A stretch of 64,000 nt of DNA from Neisseria dumasiana (GCF_022870885.1 NZ_CP091509.1:2542001-2606000), one strand, 5' to 3'; counted from the first letter of the stretch, positions 1 through 7,195 are shown. Notes: generated by a model not told the origin, from the letters alone. A program made the numbers and translations.

Positions 1-159
1 GTTGACGGGGAAGGAAGACCAGTTAACCGATCCACTCCCAAAAACCAATGTTTTGCGAAAAAAGCCGACCGCAGCCTTATCACCAACCAAGGAGAGTCTA
101 TCGGTGTAGCCGGCAGAAACTGCGGCATCAGAAGGATCAGCTGGCGTGAAATTTTCTAA
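1..159 (+). CDS. 3' end of an unidentified gene (partial)
   Basis: Frame 1 is open from the window edge to a TAA at 157-159 and encodes the last 52 residues of a protein, ending RRISWREIF. The start lies outside the window. I do not recognise the family. The gene ends 8 bp before the target duplication of the IS1016-like element, so the IS lies just downstream and does not interrupt it. That the frame is coding rests only on its being open up to a stop next to an intergenic insertion. Confidence 0.5.
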   Translation, partial: VDGEGRPVNRSTPKNQCFAKKADRSLITNQGESIGVAGRNCGIRRISWREIF

Positions 160-166
160 ATTAACT

Positions 167-895
167 TATTGAAAGGGGCTGAAGTAGATTAGCCCTAAAC
201 ACCACACCAAAGCCGCAAAGTTTTTAACTGCTGCTTTGGTGTCCCGAAGTTAAAACGAAACTCACATTCTTTCAAGAACAGAGGAAAAGATTTTCGGTCA
301 ATTCCGTTGTATTTGCGCAAGACACGTTTCGCCTGATTCCAAAAATTCTCAATGCCGTTGATATGGTTGTGTCGGTCGGCAAACTTTTTGCTGTGATTAA
401 TCCTGTGATGGTGAAAACCGCTGACATCCAACACGTCGTAACTGCTCAGGCAGTCCGTATAAACTACGCTATCAGGTGTAATTTTCCTTGTAATAACAGG
501 AAATAAACTTTCCTTTCGGGCATTATTCACTACAACCGTATAAACCTTACCTCCACGTTTAAGGATACCGAAAACCACCACTTTACCTGCTGCTCCCCTA
601 CCGCGCTTTCCTTTACGCTTACCGCCGAAATAGCTCTCATCCAATTCTATAGTGCCCTCAAAAACCTGATCTGCTTCCAAAGCCAAATGATGGCTGATAA
701 CAAGACGGATTTTACGGTAGAAGAGAATAGCCGTATTGGGCTGAATACCCAAGATATCGGCAGCAGAACGTGCGGTTACCTCCAATACAAAATATTCAAG
801 CAGTTTTCTTTGCAGACTCTTCTTTAACTTACAGTGGGTTATCTTCATTTTGGCAGCCTATCATGACTGCTAATCTACGTCAGCCCCTATTGAAA
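167..895 (-). mobile_element. IS1016-like insertion sequence (IS1595 family) with target duplication
   Basis: The IS spans 175-887 (713 bp). Its terminal inverted repeats at 175-193 and 869-887 are 19 bp with one mismatch (GGGGCTGAAGTAGATTAGC against GGGGCTGACGTAGATTAGC reversed). Perfect 8-bp direct repeats TATTGAAA flank it at 167-174 and 888-895, matching the 8-bp duplication known for this family. Intact ends, intact transposase and a perfect duplication point to a recent insertion. It sits about 70 bp upstream of the tRNA-Lys promoter and does not disrupt it. Confidence 0.96.
195..848 (-). CDS. IS1595-family (IS1016-like) transposase
   Basis: This 217-aa protein has the ISXO2-type DDE transposase layout: an N-terminal helix-turn-helix-like region (about residues 25-50), the motif ELDESYFGGKRKGKRGRG (residues 68-85) with the first catalytic Asp, VVYTDCLSSYD (second Asp) and a C-terminal NHINGIENFWNQAKR segment. 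The NGIENFWNQAKR motif typifies IS1016 proteins of Neisseria and Haemophilus. The gene fills the IS between its inverted repeats and appears full length and intact. It catalyses cut-and-paste transposition of its own element. Confidence 0.95.
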   Translation of the reverse strand: MKITHCKLKKSLQRKLLEYFVLEVTARSAADILGIQPNTAILFYRKIRLVISHHLALEADQVFEGTIELDESYFGGKRKGKRGRGAAGKVVVFGILKRGGKVYTVVVNNARKESLFPVITRKITPDSVVYTDCLSSYDVLDVSGFHHHRINHSKKFADRHNHINGIENFWNQAKRVLRKYNGIDRKSFPLFLKECEFRFNFGTPKQQLKTLRLWCGV

Positions 896-959
896 ATAAT
901 ATGTTGGTTTGGCAGTTGCTTGAACAGCCAAACCAACATCAATGAAATCATTAAAAATC

Positions 960-988
960 TTGACAACCAGTTAATTTAGATTTATTAT
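960..988 (+). promoter_or_regulatory. Promoter of tRNA-Lys
   Basis: TTGACA at 960-965 and TATTAT at 983-988 are separated by exactly 17 bp. Transcription would start near 995, a few bases before the mature tRNA 5' end at 1001. It lies in chromosomal DNA outside the ICE, so the host keeps control of the tRNA after integration. Confidence 0.85.
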
Positions 989-1000
989 TTAATTCCTATC

Positions 1001-1076
1001 GGGTCGTTAGCTCAGCTGGTAGAGCAGCGGACTTTTAATCCGTTGGTCGAAGGTTCGAATCCTTCACGACCCACCA
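1001..1076 (+). tRNA. tRNA-Lys (anticodon TTT)
   Basis: This 76-nt gene has an encoded CCA end. The acceptor stem GGGTCGT pairs with ACGACCC, the T-arm contains GGTTCGAATCC, and the anticodon loop CTTTTAA (1032-1038) places anticodon TTT at 1034-1036. It closely resembles E. coli tRNA-Lys. It is the ICE integration site: the last 48 bases (1029-1076) recur at 44648-44695. Because the repeat is identical, the gene is rebuilt by integration and stays functional. Confidence 0.98.
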
Positions 1077-2145
1077 GCTTTTCCAAGCCTAAACAAACGT
1101 TTAGGCTTTTTTCTTTGCCACCGCCTATCCTGGGGTGTGCCGAATTTGTGCCGAAACCAAGACCGACACCGTCCAATACAGCCGCATGCTCATGCAAATG
1201 CTCGGGAGCAAGATGCGCGTAACGCTGCACCATACTGATGCTCTCCCATCCGCCCATCTCCTGCAAAGCAGCCAGTGGAACACCTGATTGAACCAGCCAA
1301 CTTGCCCATGTATGGCGCAGGTCATGCCACCGAAAATCGGTAATACCTGCTTCAGTCAACGCATTTTTCCAAATCCGTGAACTGATGCTCTTGACCGGAT
1401 TGCCGTTTGGATAGGTAAAAACAAATGATGGGTGTTTACCCATCTGCCTTTCCAATACTCCGAGTGCAGTCTGATTCAACGCTACTCCGATTGAGCGACC
1501 ACTTTTGGCTTCATCAGGATAAATCCATGCCGTTCTACGGTTCAGATTTATTTGCTCCCATTTCAACTCCAAAACATTTCGCTGGCGCAATCCTGTGGCC
1601 AAACTAAAAACCGCCATATCAGACAAATATTCAGGCAGGGCGACTATCAATTTTTGCGCTTCTTCTCGCGTTAACCACCGGATTCGCCGTTTAGCTTCCC
1701 GATACAACGTGATTTTGGGTACATCATCTAACCATTGCCACTCCTTCGCTGCTTTATTCAAGATGGCACGGATCAATGCTAGATAGCGGTTTTTGGTGCT
1801 GTCGGAACAAGTCATACCACCAACGACGCGCATAATAAAATCACGGTTCATATGGTGCAAAAATACCCCTTTGAATTGGGTCAATCCGCGTAAGCGGCTG
1901 ATGTCGTCGTTGATACTTTTCTTTTTACCTCCTTGCTCTTTAATCCATCTGACGGCTGCTTCCTCCCACAACCGTTCGGGTTTCTGTCCCATGTATCGCT
2001 GCTGCCATAACTCATATTTCAGTTTGTCGTGCAGCTTTTGGGCCTCATCCCTGCTTTTGGTGCCAGCAGATTGTCTAATTCTGCGGCCGCATTTCGTTGT
2101 GATGTCAACGTAATAAATACCGTTTTGTCTTCTGTAAATCGGCAT
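1012..2145 (-). CDS. int: Tyrosine recombinase (site-specific integrase)
   Basis: This 377-aa phage-type integrase carries all catalytic residues of the family: Arg in TGLRQRNVLELKW, Lys in DEAKSGRSIG, HDLRH, the Trp of GGWES and the nucleophilic Tyr in VQRYAHL. The N-terminal part (about residues 1-150) holds the arm-binding and core-binding domains. It catalyses integration into and excision from tRNA-Lys. Its last about 21 residues are encoded by the antisense strand of the tRNA, and the stop codon (1012-1014) lies in the D-arm outside the att identity. The C-terminus therefore differs in the excised circle. Its start overlaps the upstream HTH gene by 127 bp, which suggests coupling with the excisionase-like gene. 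Confidence 0.96.
   Translation of the reverse strand: MPIYRRQNGIYYVDITTKCGRRIRQSAGTKSRDEAQKLHDKLKYELWQQRYMGQKPERLWEEAAVRWIKEQGGKKKSINDDISRLRGLTQFKGVFLHHMNRDFIMRVVGGMTCSDSTKNRYLALIRAILNKAAKEWQWLDDVPKITLYREAKRRIRWLTREEAQKLIVALPEYLSDMAVFSLATGLRQRNVLELKWEQINLNRRTAWIYPDEAKSGRSIGVALNQTALGVLERQMGKHPSFVFTYPNGNPVKSISSRIWKNALTEAGITDFRWHDLRHTWASWLVQSGVPLAALQEMGGWESISMVQRYAHLAPEHLHEHAAVLDGVGLGFGTNSAHPRIGGGKEKSLNVCLGLEKLVGREGFEPSTNGLKVRCSTS
1029..1076 (+). repeat. attL: left 48-bp att repeat
   Basis: This segment runs from the 5' side of the anticodon stem to the CCA end of tRNA-Lys and is identical to 44648-44695. Identity stops exactly at 1028 (C against A) and at 1077 (G against A), which fixes the limits of the crossover region. 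Confidence 0.96.
1085..1112 (+). terminator. ICE-borne terminator for tRNA-Lys
   Basis: AAGCCTAAAC (1085-1094) pairs perfectly with GTTTAGGCTT (1099-1108) around a 4-nt loop, followed by a T-run to 1112. It lies 9 bp past the CCA end and replaces the native tRNA terminator, now 43.6 kb away at about 44709. It also lies inside the coding sequence for the integrase C-terminus on the other strand. Confidence 0.85.
1135..1152 (+). promoter_or_regulatory. Putative left integrase arm-type site
   Basis: GTGTGCCGAATTTGTGCC lies 59 bp inside the left att repeat and recurs with one mismatch at 44546-44563, 84 bp inside the right repeat, in the same orientation. Each copy holds two TGTGCC half-sites 11 bp apart. 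Paired short repeats just inside both att cores are what arm-type sites of heterobivalent integrases look like. This copy falls inside the int coding region. Confidence 0.6.
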
Positions 2146-2348
2146 TTTTCTTCACTCCTACTTTTGAGCGAAGCCTGCAACTCCTCATTTTCCAAACCAC
2201 GAAGAAATGCGTCAAGTGCAGACTGGGTTATACAATATTTACGACCGGGCTTGGATGCTACTAATCTGCCCTCTCTGATATGTTCCCGTATTGTTTCCGG
2301 GTGACACTTGCAGTATTCAGCAGCTTCTTCAACATCATATGTACTCAT
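2019..2348 (-). CDS. Helix-turn-helix protein, probable excisionase
   Basis: The 109-aa protein begins with a MerR/excisionase-type winged helix: VEEAAEYCKCHPETIREHIREGRLVASK, followed by GRKYCITQSALDAFL. This resembles small recombination directionality factors. It lies directly upstream of int on the same strand and overlaps the int start by 127 bp, typical of xis-int pairs. The C-terminal half after about residue 60 has no recognised domain. A transcriptional role is the alternative. Confidence 0.75.
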   Translation of the reverse strand: MSTYDVEEAAEYCKCHPETIREHIREGRLVASKPGRKYCITQSALDAFLRGLENEELQASLKSRSEEKCRFTEDKTVFITLTSQRNAAAELDNLLAPKAGMRPKSCTTN

Positions 2349-2354
2349 AGCTGT

Positions 2355-2678
2355 TCACTCATATACTGTTTCATACACCGTGTACGTTGCTGTTTTCAGA
2401 AATTCTGCCAGCTTTCCAATGGCAAGATGCCGTTTTATTTTTGGCTCAAGTATCAAAAAGTCTTTGCTCGTAACGTAAAAAAACAGGCAGTGGAATCTGC
2501 CTGTTTCTGTTTGTACCGGTAGCAGCCGGTAGTGCGGGTAGTTGTTTTCCGGCGGAGTAAAGCCGGGCGGGGCTTTTATAGTTTGGATTACCGGAGTAGC
2601 TTCGCTTAACATAAATACGCCTTCATAAAAAGTAAGGAAAGACTTTAGATATTCATAAATCAACGTTTGAACGGTCAT
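2355..2678 (-). CDS. Hypothetical protein
   Basis: The encoded protein (about 107 aa from the ATG at 2676-2678) is not recognised. It starts MTVQTLIYEYLKSFL and has a central APPGFTPPENNYPHYRLLPVQ segment, with no signal peptide or membrane segment. It overlaps the 3' end of the upstream membrane-protein gene by 26 bp, which suggests coupling. A second possible start, with AAGG upstream, is at 2612. It ends just upstream of the excisionase-like gene. Confidence 0.55.
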   Translation of the reverse strand: MTVQTLIYEYLKSFLTFYEGVFMLSEATPVIQTIKAPPGFTPPENNYPHYRLLPVQTETGRFHCLFFYVTSKDFLILEPKIKRHLAIGKLAEFLKTATYTVYETVYE

Positions 2679-2880
2679 TTTTTCCGTCGGATGCTTTTGA
2701 ATAAATTGCAAGCCAAGAACCTAACACCATAAATGCAAAAATTCCGCCGACTAACCACATCTTAAATGTTTCACTGCCCCAATCTGATTCTCCATTTGCA
2801 ATGCTTAAAACACTGTCTAATAAAACAATAGTAAAAACGATGCCCGCCAATAACATAACAAGGATTATAGCAACTCTCAT
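2653..2880 (-). CDS. Small two-helix membrane protein
   Basis: This 75-aa protein has two hydrophobic segments (about residues 3-25 and 42-62) separated by a short charged stretch, and a polar basic C-terminus. A GGGAG ribosome site lies 7 nt before the ATG. It is not recognised. Its place between traM-like and the integration genes suggests an element-specific envelope function, but nothing in the sequence shows which. Confidence 0.6.
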   Translation of the reverse strand: MRVAIILVMLLAGIVFTIVLLDSVLSIANGESDWGSETFKMWLVGGIFAFMVLGSWLAIYSKASDGKNDRSNVDL

Positions 2881-2905
2881 ACTTTACTCCCTATACCAAT
2901 AATGT

Positions 2906-3337
2906 TTATTTAAGATTCAAAACTACTAAAAGAAGTAGTAATCCTATACCCCATGCGGCAGAAACAAAAATCAACAGCTTTTTAAGACGGTCTATAAAGG
3001 CTGTATTAGCGTTCTCTACATCCCGAATAACACGTTCAGAAACCGAGGCATAAACACGATCTTCAGTTTCTTCTATCCTACTGTTGGCTTGCTGTGCCAG
3101 CTCAACCAAAAGCTGTTCGCGGTAGGTTTCAAGTTTTGCGGCGGCTGCCGTGATGTTTTCGGCATGGGCGGCAATAGCTTCGGCGTATTGCTCTTGATGA
3201 GATGAAAGCCCGGCGAAAGCGGTATCAAACATCTGTTGTTGCATAAGAAGAACCGCCATTACCGGATCATCTTTGGAAATACGAAGACCTGTAAGGCGGA
3301 ATACTTCAGAGATGATGTGGTCAGTTTCACTACTCAT
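2906..3337 (-). CDS. TraM-like conjugal transfer protein (IncP Tra1 type)
   Basis: The protein is 143 aa from the ATG at 3335-3337, close to the length of RP4 TraM. The N-terminal segment (SEVFRLTGLRISKDDPVMAV) matches the GxxxxxDDPI/V pattern of this family. A long helical, probably coiled-coil middle follows, then a C-terminal membrane anchor (about residues 120-142). Its start overlaps the end of the TraL-like gene, as in the RP4 traK-traL-traM leader operon. The upstream start at 3346 is less likely because the coupled ATG fits better. RP4 TraM supports transfer efficiency; the mechanism is not established. Confidence 0.7.
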   Translation of the reverse strand: MSSETDHIISEVFRLTGLRISKDDPVMAVLLMQQQMFDTAFAGLSSHQEQYAEAIAAHAENITAAAAKLETYREQLLVELAQQANSRIEETEDRVYASVSERVIRDVENANTAFIDRLKKLLIFVSAAWGIGLLLLLVVLNLK

Positions 3338-4094
3338 CGGCCGCACCGTTTTGCTGATTCACCCAAATGGGAAGATTTTTTAGTTGTGCGAATAAGTCGC
3401 GTTTTACAGTACGCAAGCGTTGGCGTGGCATGATGCCCCAATCTGACGATGCCTCAATTTCAGCAAAGGTTAGATTTGCTGAAGTCATAGCCTGAATATC
3501 TTTTTCGTAAGTATCAGGATTACGATGCGCGACTTTAATAACTCCAATAATCTTGGACTTATTGTCTTTATAAACCGAAAAATCAGTGAATACCTTGTTA
3601 TCGGAAGATTTAATAGCACCGTTATATTCATTCAACCAAACAACAACATCTGCATCAATGGCATTGATGGTTTGAGATAAACCTACAACACAATCTTCCA
3701 ATGCTTGTCCGCCCATAATCGGCACATGGAGAATCAGACGCACACCGTTTTCTTTCAGTAATTCGTCCACATGGTTTTCAGCCATGTAACTCATTAGTGG
3801 TACAAACGTTGCTGCCCCGTTATCCACTACTGCAATGCCATCAGTTTCAATTAGCTTTTCAATCAAACCATCAAACATACGGGTATCAATAGTATTGTCT
3901 GCTGTAAGGATGTTAATGATTTCAGGTTTCAGTGAAGCATACCTGCTAAAAGTTTGGTTTACCGGGTCGGTATCGAAGCAAACAACTGGAACCTCATTTT
4001 TTGCTTCAGCAGCCAAATATTGGGCAATAATCATGGCTGTAAACGATTTACCAACTCCACCCTTGCCCTGGACAATCAAATGTGCTTCTTTCAT
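3330..4094 (-). CDS. TraL-like ParA-family ATPase
   Basis: This 254-aa P-loop ATPase has the deviant Walker A motif GKGGVGKS at residues 11-18 and VVCFDTDPVNQTF as the A' region. Length and placement directly before a TraM-like gene match RP4 TraL (about 241 aa) rather than a plasmid partition ParA, and no parB lies next to it. A strong ribosome site (AAGGA) precedes the ATG. In RP4 this operon helps conjugation. A maintenance role through ParA-like positioning is an alternative. Confidence 0.75.
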   Translation of the reverse strand: MKEAHLIVQGKGGVGKSFTAMIIAQYLAAEAKNEVPVVCFDTDPVNQTFSRYASLKPEIINILTADNTIDTRMFDGLIEKLIETDGIAVVDNGAATFVPLMSYMAENHVDELLKENGVRLILHVPIMGGQALEDCVVGLSQTINAIDADVVVWLNEYNGAIKSSDNKVFTDFSVYKDNKSKIIGVIKVAHRNPDTYEKDIQAMTSANLTFAEIEASSDWGIMPRQRLRTVKRDLFAQLKNLPIWVNQQNGAADE

Positions 4095-4183
4095 TTTATT
4101 TCCTTTTTTAAAACGGCCTATCGACCAATCTTTTTACACATTAAAAAACGCCTTAAGTCAGGCGCGCTTTAGTCTGTAAAAAG

Positions 4184-4211
4184 ACCGGCGGAGAATGCTA
4201 ACTCCGCCGGT
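4184..4211 (-). terminator. Hairpin terminator between trbM-like and traL-like genes
   Basis: ACCGGCGGAG (4184-4193) pairs with CTCCGCCGGT (4202-4211), and a T-run follows on the minus strand. It lies downstream of the trbM-like stop (4264) and upstream of the traL-like start, so transcription of traL probably needs its own promoter or read-through. Confidence 0.75.
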
Positions 4212-4263
4212 TGAAGTTGCTCCGGTAGGGTTGGATGGAGGAATGCAACCGGAGCCGAGTGAA

Positions 4264-4794
4264 CTATTTCACATCTACCCAACGCCCGCCTTCTTTTTCA
4301 TTGCCGACATATTTCACTTTTTCGCCCACGGTTGTCCAACCGTGTTCAAAGTAGGCTTTACAGTAAGATGGTTTTGCATTGCGGATATAGCTTTTAGTCA
4401 CATATTTGTAATCCCAATCGCTGCGCCGCCCGATTTTGTCGGGGATTTTTTCTGTATAAGTCACACGGTTAACGCGATTAAGCTCGGCTGCATCGCAACG
4501 GCCGGCACCGTTGACCAATGCGTCAATCAAGCCGGGCATATTTGCTTCATTACTGCTTGGGCACAGATTTAAAAAATTACGCCGCGCCTCTAATGTTTTG
4601 TGAAATTTTTTGTGCCGGATATCGAAATAACGCTTAATTGATGCCGCACATTCATGGGGCCGGTCGCCGGTGGATAAACACAAAATGGCTTCACACGCCA
4701 GCTTGGTGTCGCCGGTCAGTACATCTCCCGCTTGAGCAGGGAGAGATGTAAAAATAGCGGCAGATGCCGCTAAACTTGCAAAGAATTTATTCAT
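4264..4794 (-). CDS. trbM: TrbM-like conjugal transfer protein
   Basis: The exported protein is 176 aa, with signal peptide MNKFFASLAASAAIFTSLPA and predicted cleavage after PAQA. The mature part begins GDVLTGDTKLACEAILCLS and continues with TGDRPHECAASIKRYF and RRNFLNLCP, the Cys-containing signature of the TrbM family of IncP plasmids. The conserved Cys residues suggest periplasmic disulfides. I chose the ATG at 4792-4794, which has GGAG 8 nt upstream; the in-frame GTG at 4800 lies too close to it. It probably supports pilus assembly, far from the main virB cluster. Confidence 0.85.
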   Translation of the reverse strand: MNKFFASLAASAAIFTSLPAQAGDVLTGDTKLACEAILCLSTGDRPHECAASIKRYFDIRHKKFHKTLEARRNFLNLCPSSNEANMPGLIDALVNGAGRCDAAELNRVNRVTYTEKIPDKIGRRSDWDYKYVTKSYIRNAKPSYCKAYFEHGWTTVGEKVKYVGNEKEGGRWVDVK

Positions 4795-4902
4795 CAACAC
4801 ATCTCCAATTGACTTAATTCCACAAGAAAAGGATAATCGCCATACCCCTATGGTTTTATCCCTTTTAAATTAAACAGGCCGCTTTGGAAACAAAGCGGTT
4901 TT

Positions 4903-5085
4903 TTATTGCCACTTCACAGCCTGGACTGTGTAGCCGGTTCCTTTTTCGGACTGCACGATGTTGGCGCAGGCATCGGGATCGTTTCCCCGCATAAACAGAT
5001 CAACCTGCTTTGACGCAGCCTCGAGCGAATCATAAGTGCCGATTACCGATACCGGCACAGGCTTACTGATTTGTATATTGAACAT
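4903..5085 (-). CDS. Small hypothetical protein
   Basis: This 60-aa protein (MFNIQISKPVPVSVIGTYDS...) has a very good ribosome site (AAAAGGAG, 7 nt before the ATG), which supports that it is real. No domain, signal peptide or membrane segment is seen. It lies upstream of trbM-like on the same strand, separated by about 110 bp that include a GC hairpin at about 4880-4899. Confidence 0.6.
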   Translation of the reverse strand: MFNIQISKPVPVSVIGTYDSLEAASKQVDLFMRGNDPDACANIVQSEKGTGYTVQAVKWQ

Positions 5086-5124
5086 AGTCGTTCTCCTTTT
5101 ACATAAAAAAGTTGGTAAATAAAA

Positions 5125-5160
5125 AAGGCCGTCTGAAAATCATGGTTTCAGACGGCCTTT
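5125..5160. terminator. Inverted DUS pair (hairpin)
   Basis: AAGGCCGTCTGAAA and TTTCAGACGGCCTT form a long stem around a short loop. Two uptake sequences in inverted orientation commonly double as terminators in Neisseria. Here the pair sits between divergent genes (4903-5085 on minus, 5239-5694 on plus), so it insulates rather than terminates either. Confidence 0.75.
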
Positions 5161-5238
5161 ACGGTAAGGCGGGCGTTTCAATGTCCGTGTTAAGATTGGA
5201 TTTCCACGTCTTCTCTTTACACAAAACAGGAAACGCCC

Positions 5239-5694
5239 ATGAACATTGAATGGATCAGCTTGATTCTGTCGCTGTCTGCAATCGTTTTAAGTTTTATCAA
5301 CTACCGGCACAGAGTAAAGCCAAGCATAAGAATTGTTTCGGTAACAAAAGGTTTTCATGAAGACATAATCGTTATAGAAATGGAAAGGCTCAAGCACGGT
5401 TATCATTTTTACAGTATAAAAACAGCCTGTATGGAAAAATGTACGATTATCGACTACGGGCAAGGCATTTACAGTCCGAGAATCCCCGTCAATCTTCTGC
5501 CGAAGAAGAAAGAAAACTTAGGTTATTGGATAAACCCCAAGTCGTCTTCAGATGACGAATCCTGCCTTTTTTGGTTTGCCGTGTCCAAAACCAATAGAGA
5601 CCGTTGGCTTCGCTTGAAATTCAAAAGCGTCTCATTTCCTTATAAATCAAGCTGCTCGATTCCCATAATAGAAGAAGAGGTTTTAATCGTATAA
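5239..5694 (+). CDS. Hypothetical membrane-anchored protein
   Basis: This 151-aa protein begins with one hydrophobic segment (IEWISLILSLSAIVLSFINY, about residues 3-22), followed by a basic stretch and a mainly beta-rich soluble part. The family is not recognised. An AACAGGAAACG stretch supplies the ribosome site. It converges on the small membrane protein gene at 5696-5998 with one base between the stops, so no terminator fits between them. Confidence 0.6.
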   Translation: MNIEWISLILSLSAIVLSFINYRHRVKPSIRIVSVTKGFHEDIIVIEMERLKHGYHFYSIKTACMEKCTIIDYGQGIYSPRIPVNLLPKKKENLGYWINPKSSSDDESCLFWFAVSKTNRDRWLRLKFKSVSFPYKSSCSIPIIEEEVLIV

Positions 5695-5695
5695 C

Positions 5696-5998
5696 TTAAC
5701 GCCAATAAACAAAATTATTGCTGCACAGGTAAGCAGTTTTGCCATATTCTCCGTTGAGCGGAAAGTCGATTTTTTTGTCCATGACCTCACAACGGTTTCT
5801 TTGCCGAAAAACCTCCCACTCTTTTTCATCATGCCATTCGTGCAGAGCAAAAATAACGAGGGAAATAATGGTAAGAAATACGGTAGTGGCGACAAGTCTG
5901 GACTCACCGGCCAAACGGTCGTCGATATAAGAGTTAAAAATAAGAAAAAGAACAAGGGCAACAACATACGATGAAAAATAAACCCAATCGTGAAACAT
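5696..5998 (-). CDS. Small two-helix membrane protein
   Basis: The protein is 100 aa from the ATG at 5996-5998, which has AAGGAG 6 nt upstream. Two hydrophobic segments (about residues 5-22 and 35-56) are followed by a charged segment (HEWHDEKEWEVFRQRNRCE). The family is unknown. Another frame overlaps at 5683-5967 but lacks a good ribosome site, so I discarded it. Confidence 0.6.
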   Translation of the reverse strand: MFHDWVYFSSYVVALVLFLIFNSYIDDRLAGESRLVATTVFLTIISLVIFALHEWHDEKEWEVFRQRNRCEVMDKKIDFPLNGEYGKTAYLCSNNFVYWR

Positions 5999-6165
5999 CG
6001 ACAGCTCCTTATAAATGCAGAAAAGCGGGCCTTCCACCCGCCCGAACCGGTATCGCGAGGTCTGTAAGCGTCTTCCCACCCCTTTCGGCCGGAGCAGGTC
6101 GAACTCTCAAAGGCTGATTGATGCGTTAACGCCCTGCCACAGGCGAACTATGGTGTGCGAAAAAA

Positions 6166-6275
6166 CATAACGGAGGCCACACCCGAGCCGCTTGCTGCAT
6201 CATCCCTGCCGAACGGGAATCAGCCCTAACCTCCGTTATGGTGAGGCCGTCGGAAAATCATCTTTCAGACGGCCT
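6166..6275 (+). ncRNA. Candidate structured RNA: long-range inverted repeat plus DUS-like hairpin
   Basis: CATAACGGAGG (6166-6176) is exactly complementary to CCTCCGTTATG (6230-6240), enclosing 53 nt. An imperfect DUS pair follows (GGCCGTCGGAAA to TTTCAGACGGCC, about 6245-6275) and would terminate a rightward transcript. No ORF with a start and ribosome site covers it. It lies in the gap between genes at 5998 and 6283. A small RNA is one reading; a protein-binding cruciform is another. Confidence 0.4.
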
Positions 6276-6282
6276 GCTAAAA

Positions 6283-6558
6283 CTACTTAAAAAAATCTAC
6301 GAATTGCGCTTTGAAATCAGCAGCTTCTTTTTTAATATCGATATCGAGTTCCTTAATCAGCGGGGAATCGAGCAAGTACCATGCAAACTTGTGTCGATAA
6401 CGATTAGCCGTACCGGCAAGAGCAATGCTTTTTTCCACATGTTCACGGTTCATGTTGTAAAGCTCTTCGCCTAATGCTAAATAATCGCCAACTTTCTGTT
6501 CATAGAACACTGTGATCTCGTCGGCTTTGTCTCGCAACAATCTTATTTCATCTTTCAT
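6283..6558 (-). CDS. Hypothetical helical protein
   Basis: The protein is 91 aa from the ATG at 6556-6558, with GGAG 7 nt upstream (the in-frame codon at 6576 has none). It is rich in charged residues and predicted mostly helical (KDEIRLLRDKADEITVFYEQ...), without membrane segments. No family is recognised. It lies just downstream of the hairpin array at 6661-7014, so it may share the leftward transcript. Confidence 0.55.
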   Translation of the reverse strand: MKDEIRLLRDKADEITVFYEQKVGDYLALGEELYNMNREHVEKSIALAGTANRYRHKFAWYLLDSPLIKELDIDIKKEAADFKAQFVDFFK

Positions 6559-6660
6559 AAAATGCTCCGCTATCACTCATGCTAAATATCCACAATATAA
6601 AAAATTACCTAAGTTAGTTACTTGAGCAAATTAGGTGTACAATAGGAGATACCCACAATG

Positions 6661-7014
6661 AAGCCCGCTTTTTCAAACGGGCTTGGGTCTGGGTACAGAC
6701 CTAAGACGGTGTGTGAGACCGTCTTATAAAGAGTGTGCATTATCGGCACACTTAGGGCGGTAAAGCCCTGAATCTGCCCGCCAAGAGGCAGCCTCAAAAA
6801 ATCAGTATGTAGTTTGGAGCTTGTCCGTAGATTATCGCTCCGCATCGGGGATACGCCCCGATTGTCAAATACGTTCAACAGCCGCCTGTTACCGGACGCC
6901 ACTGCGCTACCCGGATGCGCGGCTTTTCTTTTTTTAGGCGGTTGAATGTCGCCTGCAACCGTTTGTGCGCCCACCGTTCCGGTGGTTTTATTTACCCAAA
7001 GGCTCGAAGCCTTT
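6661..7014 (-). repeat. Tandem array of at least ten small stem-loops
   Basis: Successive perfect or near-perfect hairpins with different sequences line up: 6661-6684 (AAGCCCG), 6686-6701 (GGTCTG), 6702-6726 (9-bp TAAGACGGT), 6732-6752 (AGTGTGC), 6754-6769 (AGGGC), 6774-6791 (CTGCC), 6844-6862 (7-bp ATCGGGG), 6877-6890 (AACAG), 6936-6954 (AGGCG), 6971-6985 (6-bp CCACCG), 6998-7014 (7-bp AAAGGCT). The minus strand is also open from 7052 to 6618 from a GTG, but the 144-aa product has low complexity and no recognisable domain. The regular stems look like an RNA or DNA structure rather than protein coding. Confidence 0.75.
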
Positions 7015-7149
7015 TCTACGCCTACCGTCCAAAGTTTTAGTGATGTCTGCACATTTCAGTCAATAATAAGCATGAAGACTTAGACGGCTCCGAAGGCCGG
7101 TTGCTACTTTCCGATTTGTTAAAGAACGGTTATTGCTTGATTGGAAATA

Positions 7150-7195
7150 TATCAAATGATATACAGAATTGCAAATGCAAATGTATCAAATGATT
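7150..7195. promoter_or_regulatory. Left operators of the immunity region
   Basis: TATCAAATGATA (7150-7161, inside a 16-bp palindrome 7148-7163) and TATCAAATGATT (7184-7195) are spaced 34 bp apart. The same sequence occurs twice in the divergent repressor/cro promoter region. Between and over them lies a possible leftward promoter (TTGATA, about 18 bp, TATATC on the minus strand) that would drive the hairpin array. I infer they bind the repressor encoded at 7533-8192. Confidence 0.75.

Noticed and set aside
3330-4094. Plasmid partition ParA with a parS site
   Set aside because: No ParB is encoded nearby, and order and size with the TraM-like gene fit RP4 TraL better.
5683-5967. Second minus-strand frame over the small membrane protein gene
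   Set aside because: It is Leu/Phe/Pro-rich, lacks a ribosome site, and overlaps the better frame 5696-5998.
6618-7052. 144-aa protein over the hairpin array
   Set aside because: Start is a GTG without a clear ribosome site and the frame consists of successive hairpins; I list it as a structured array, though coding is not excluded.
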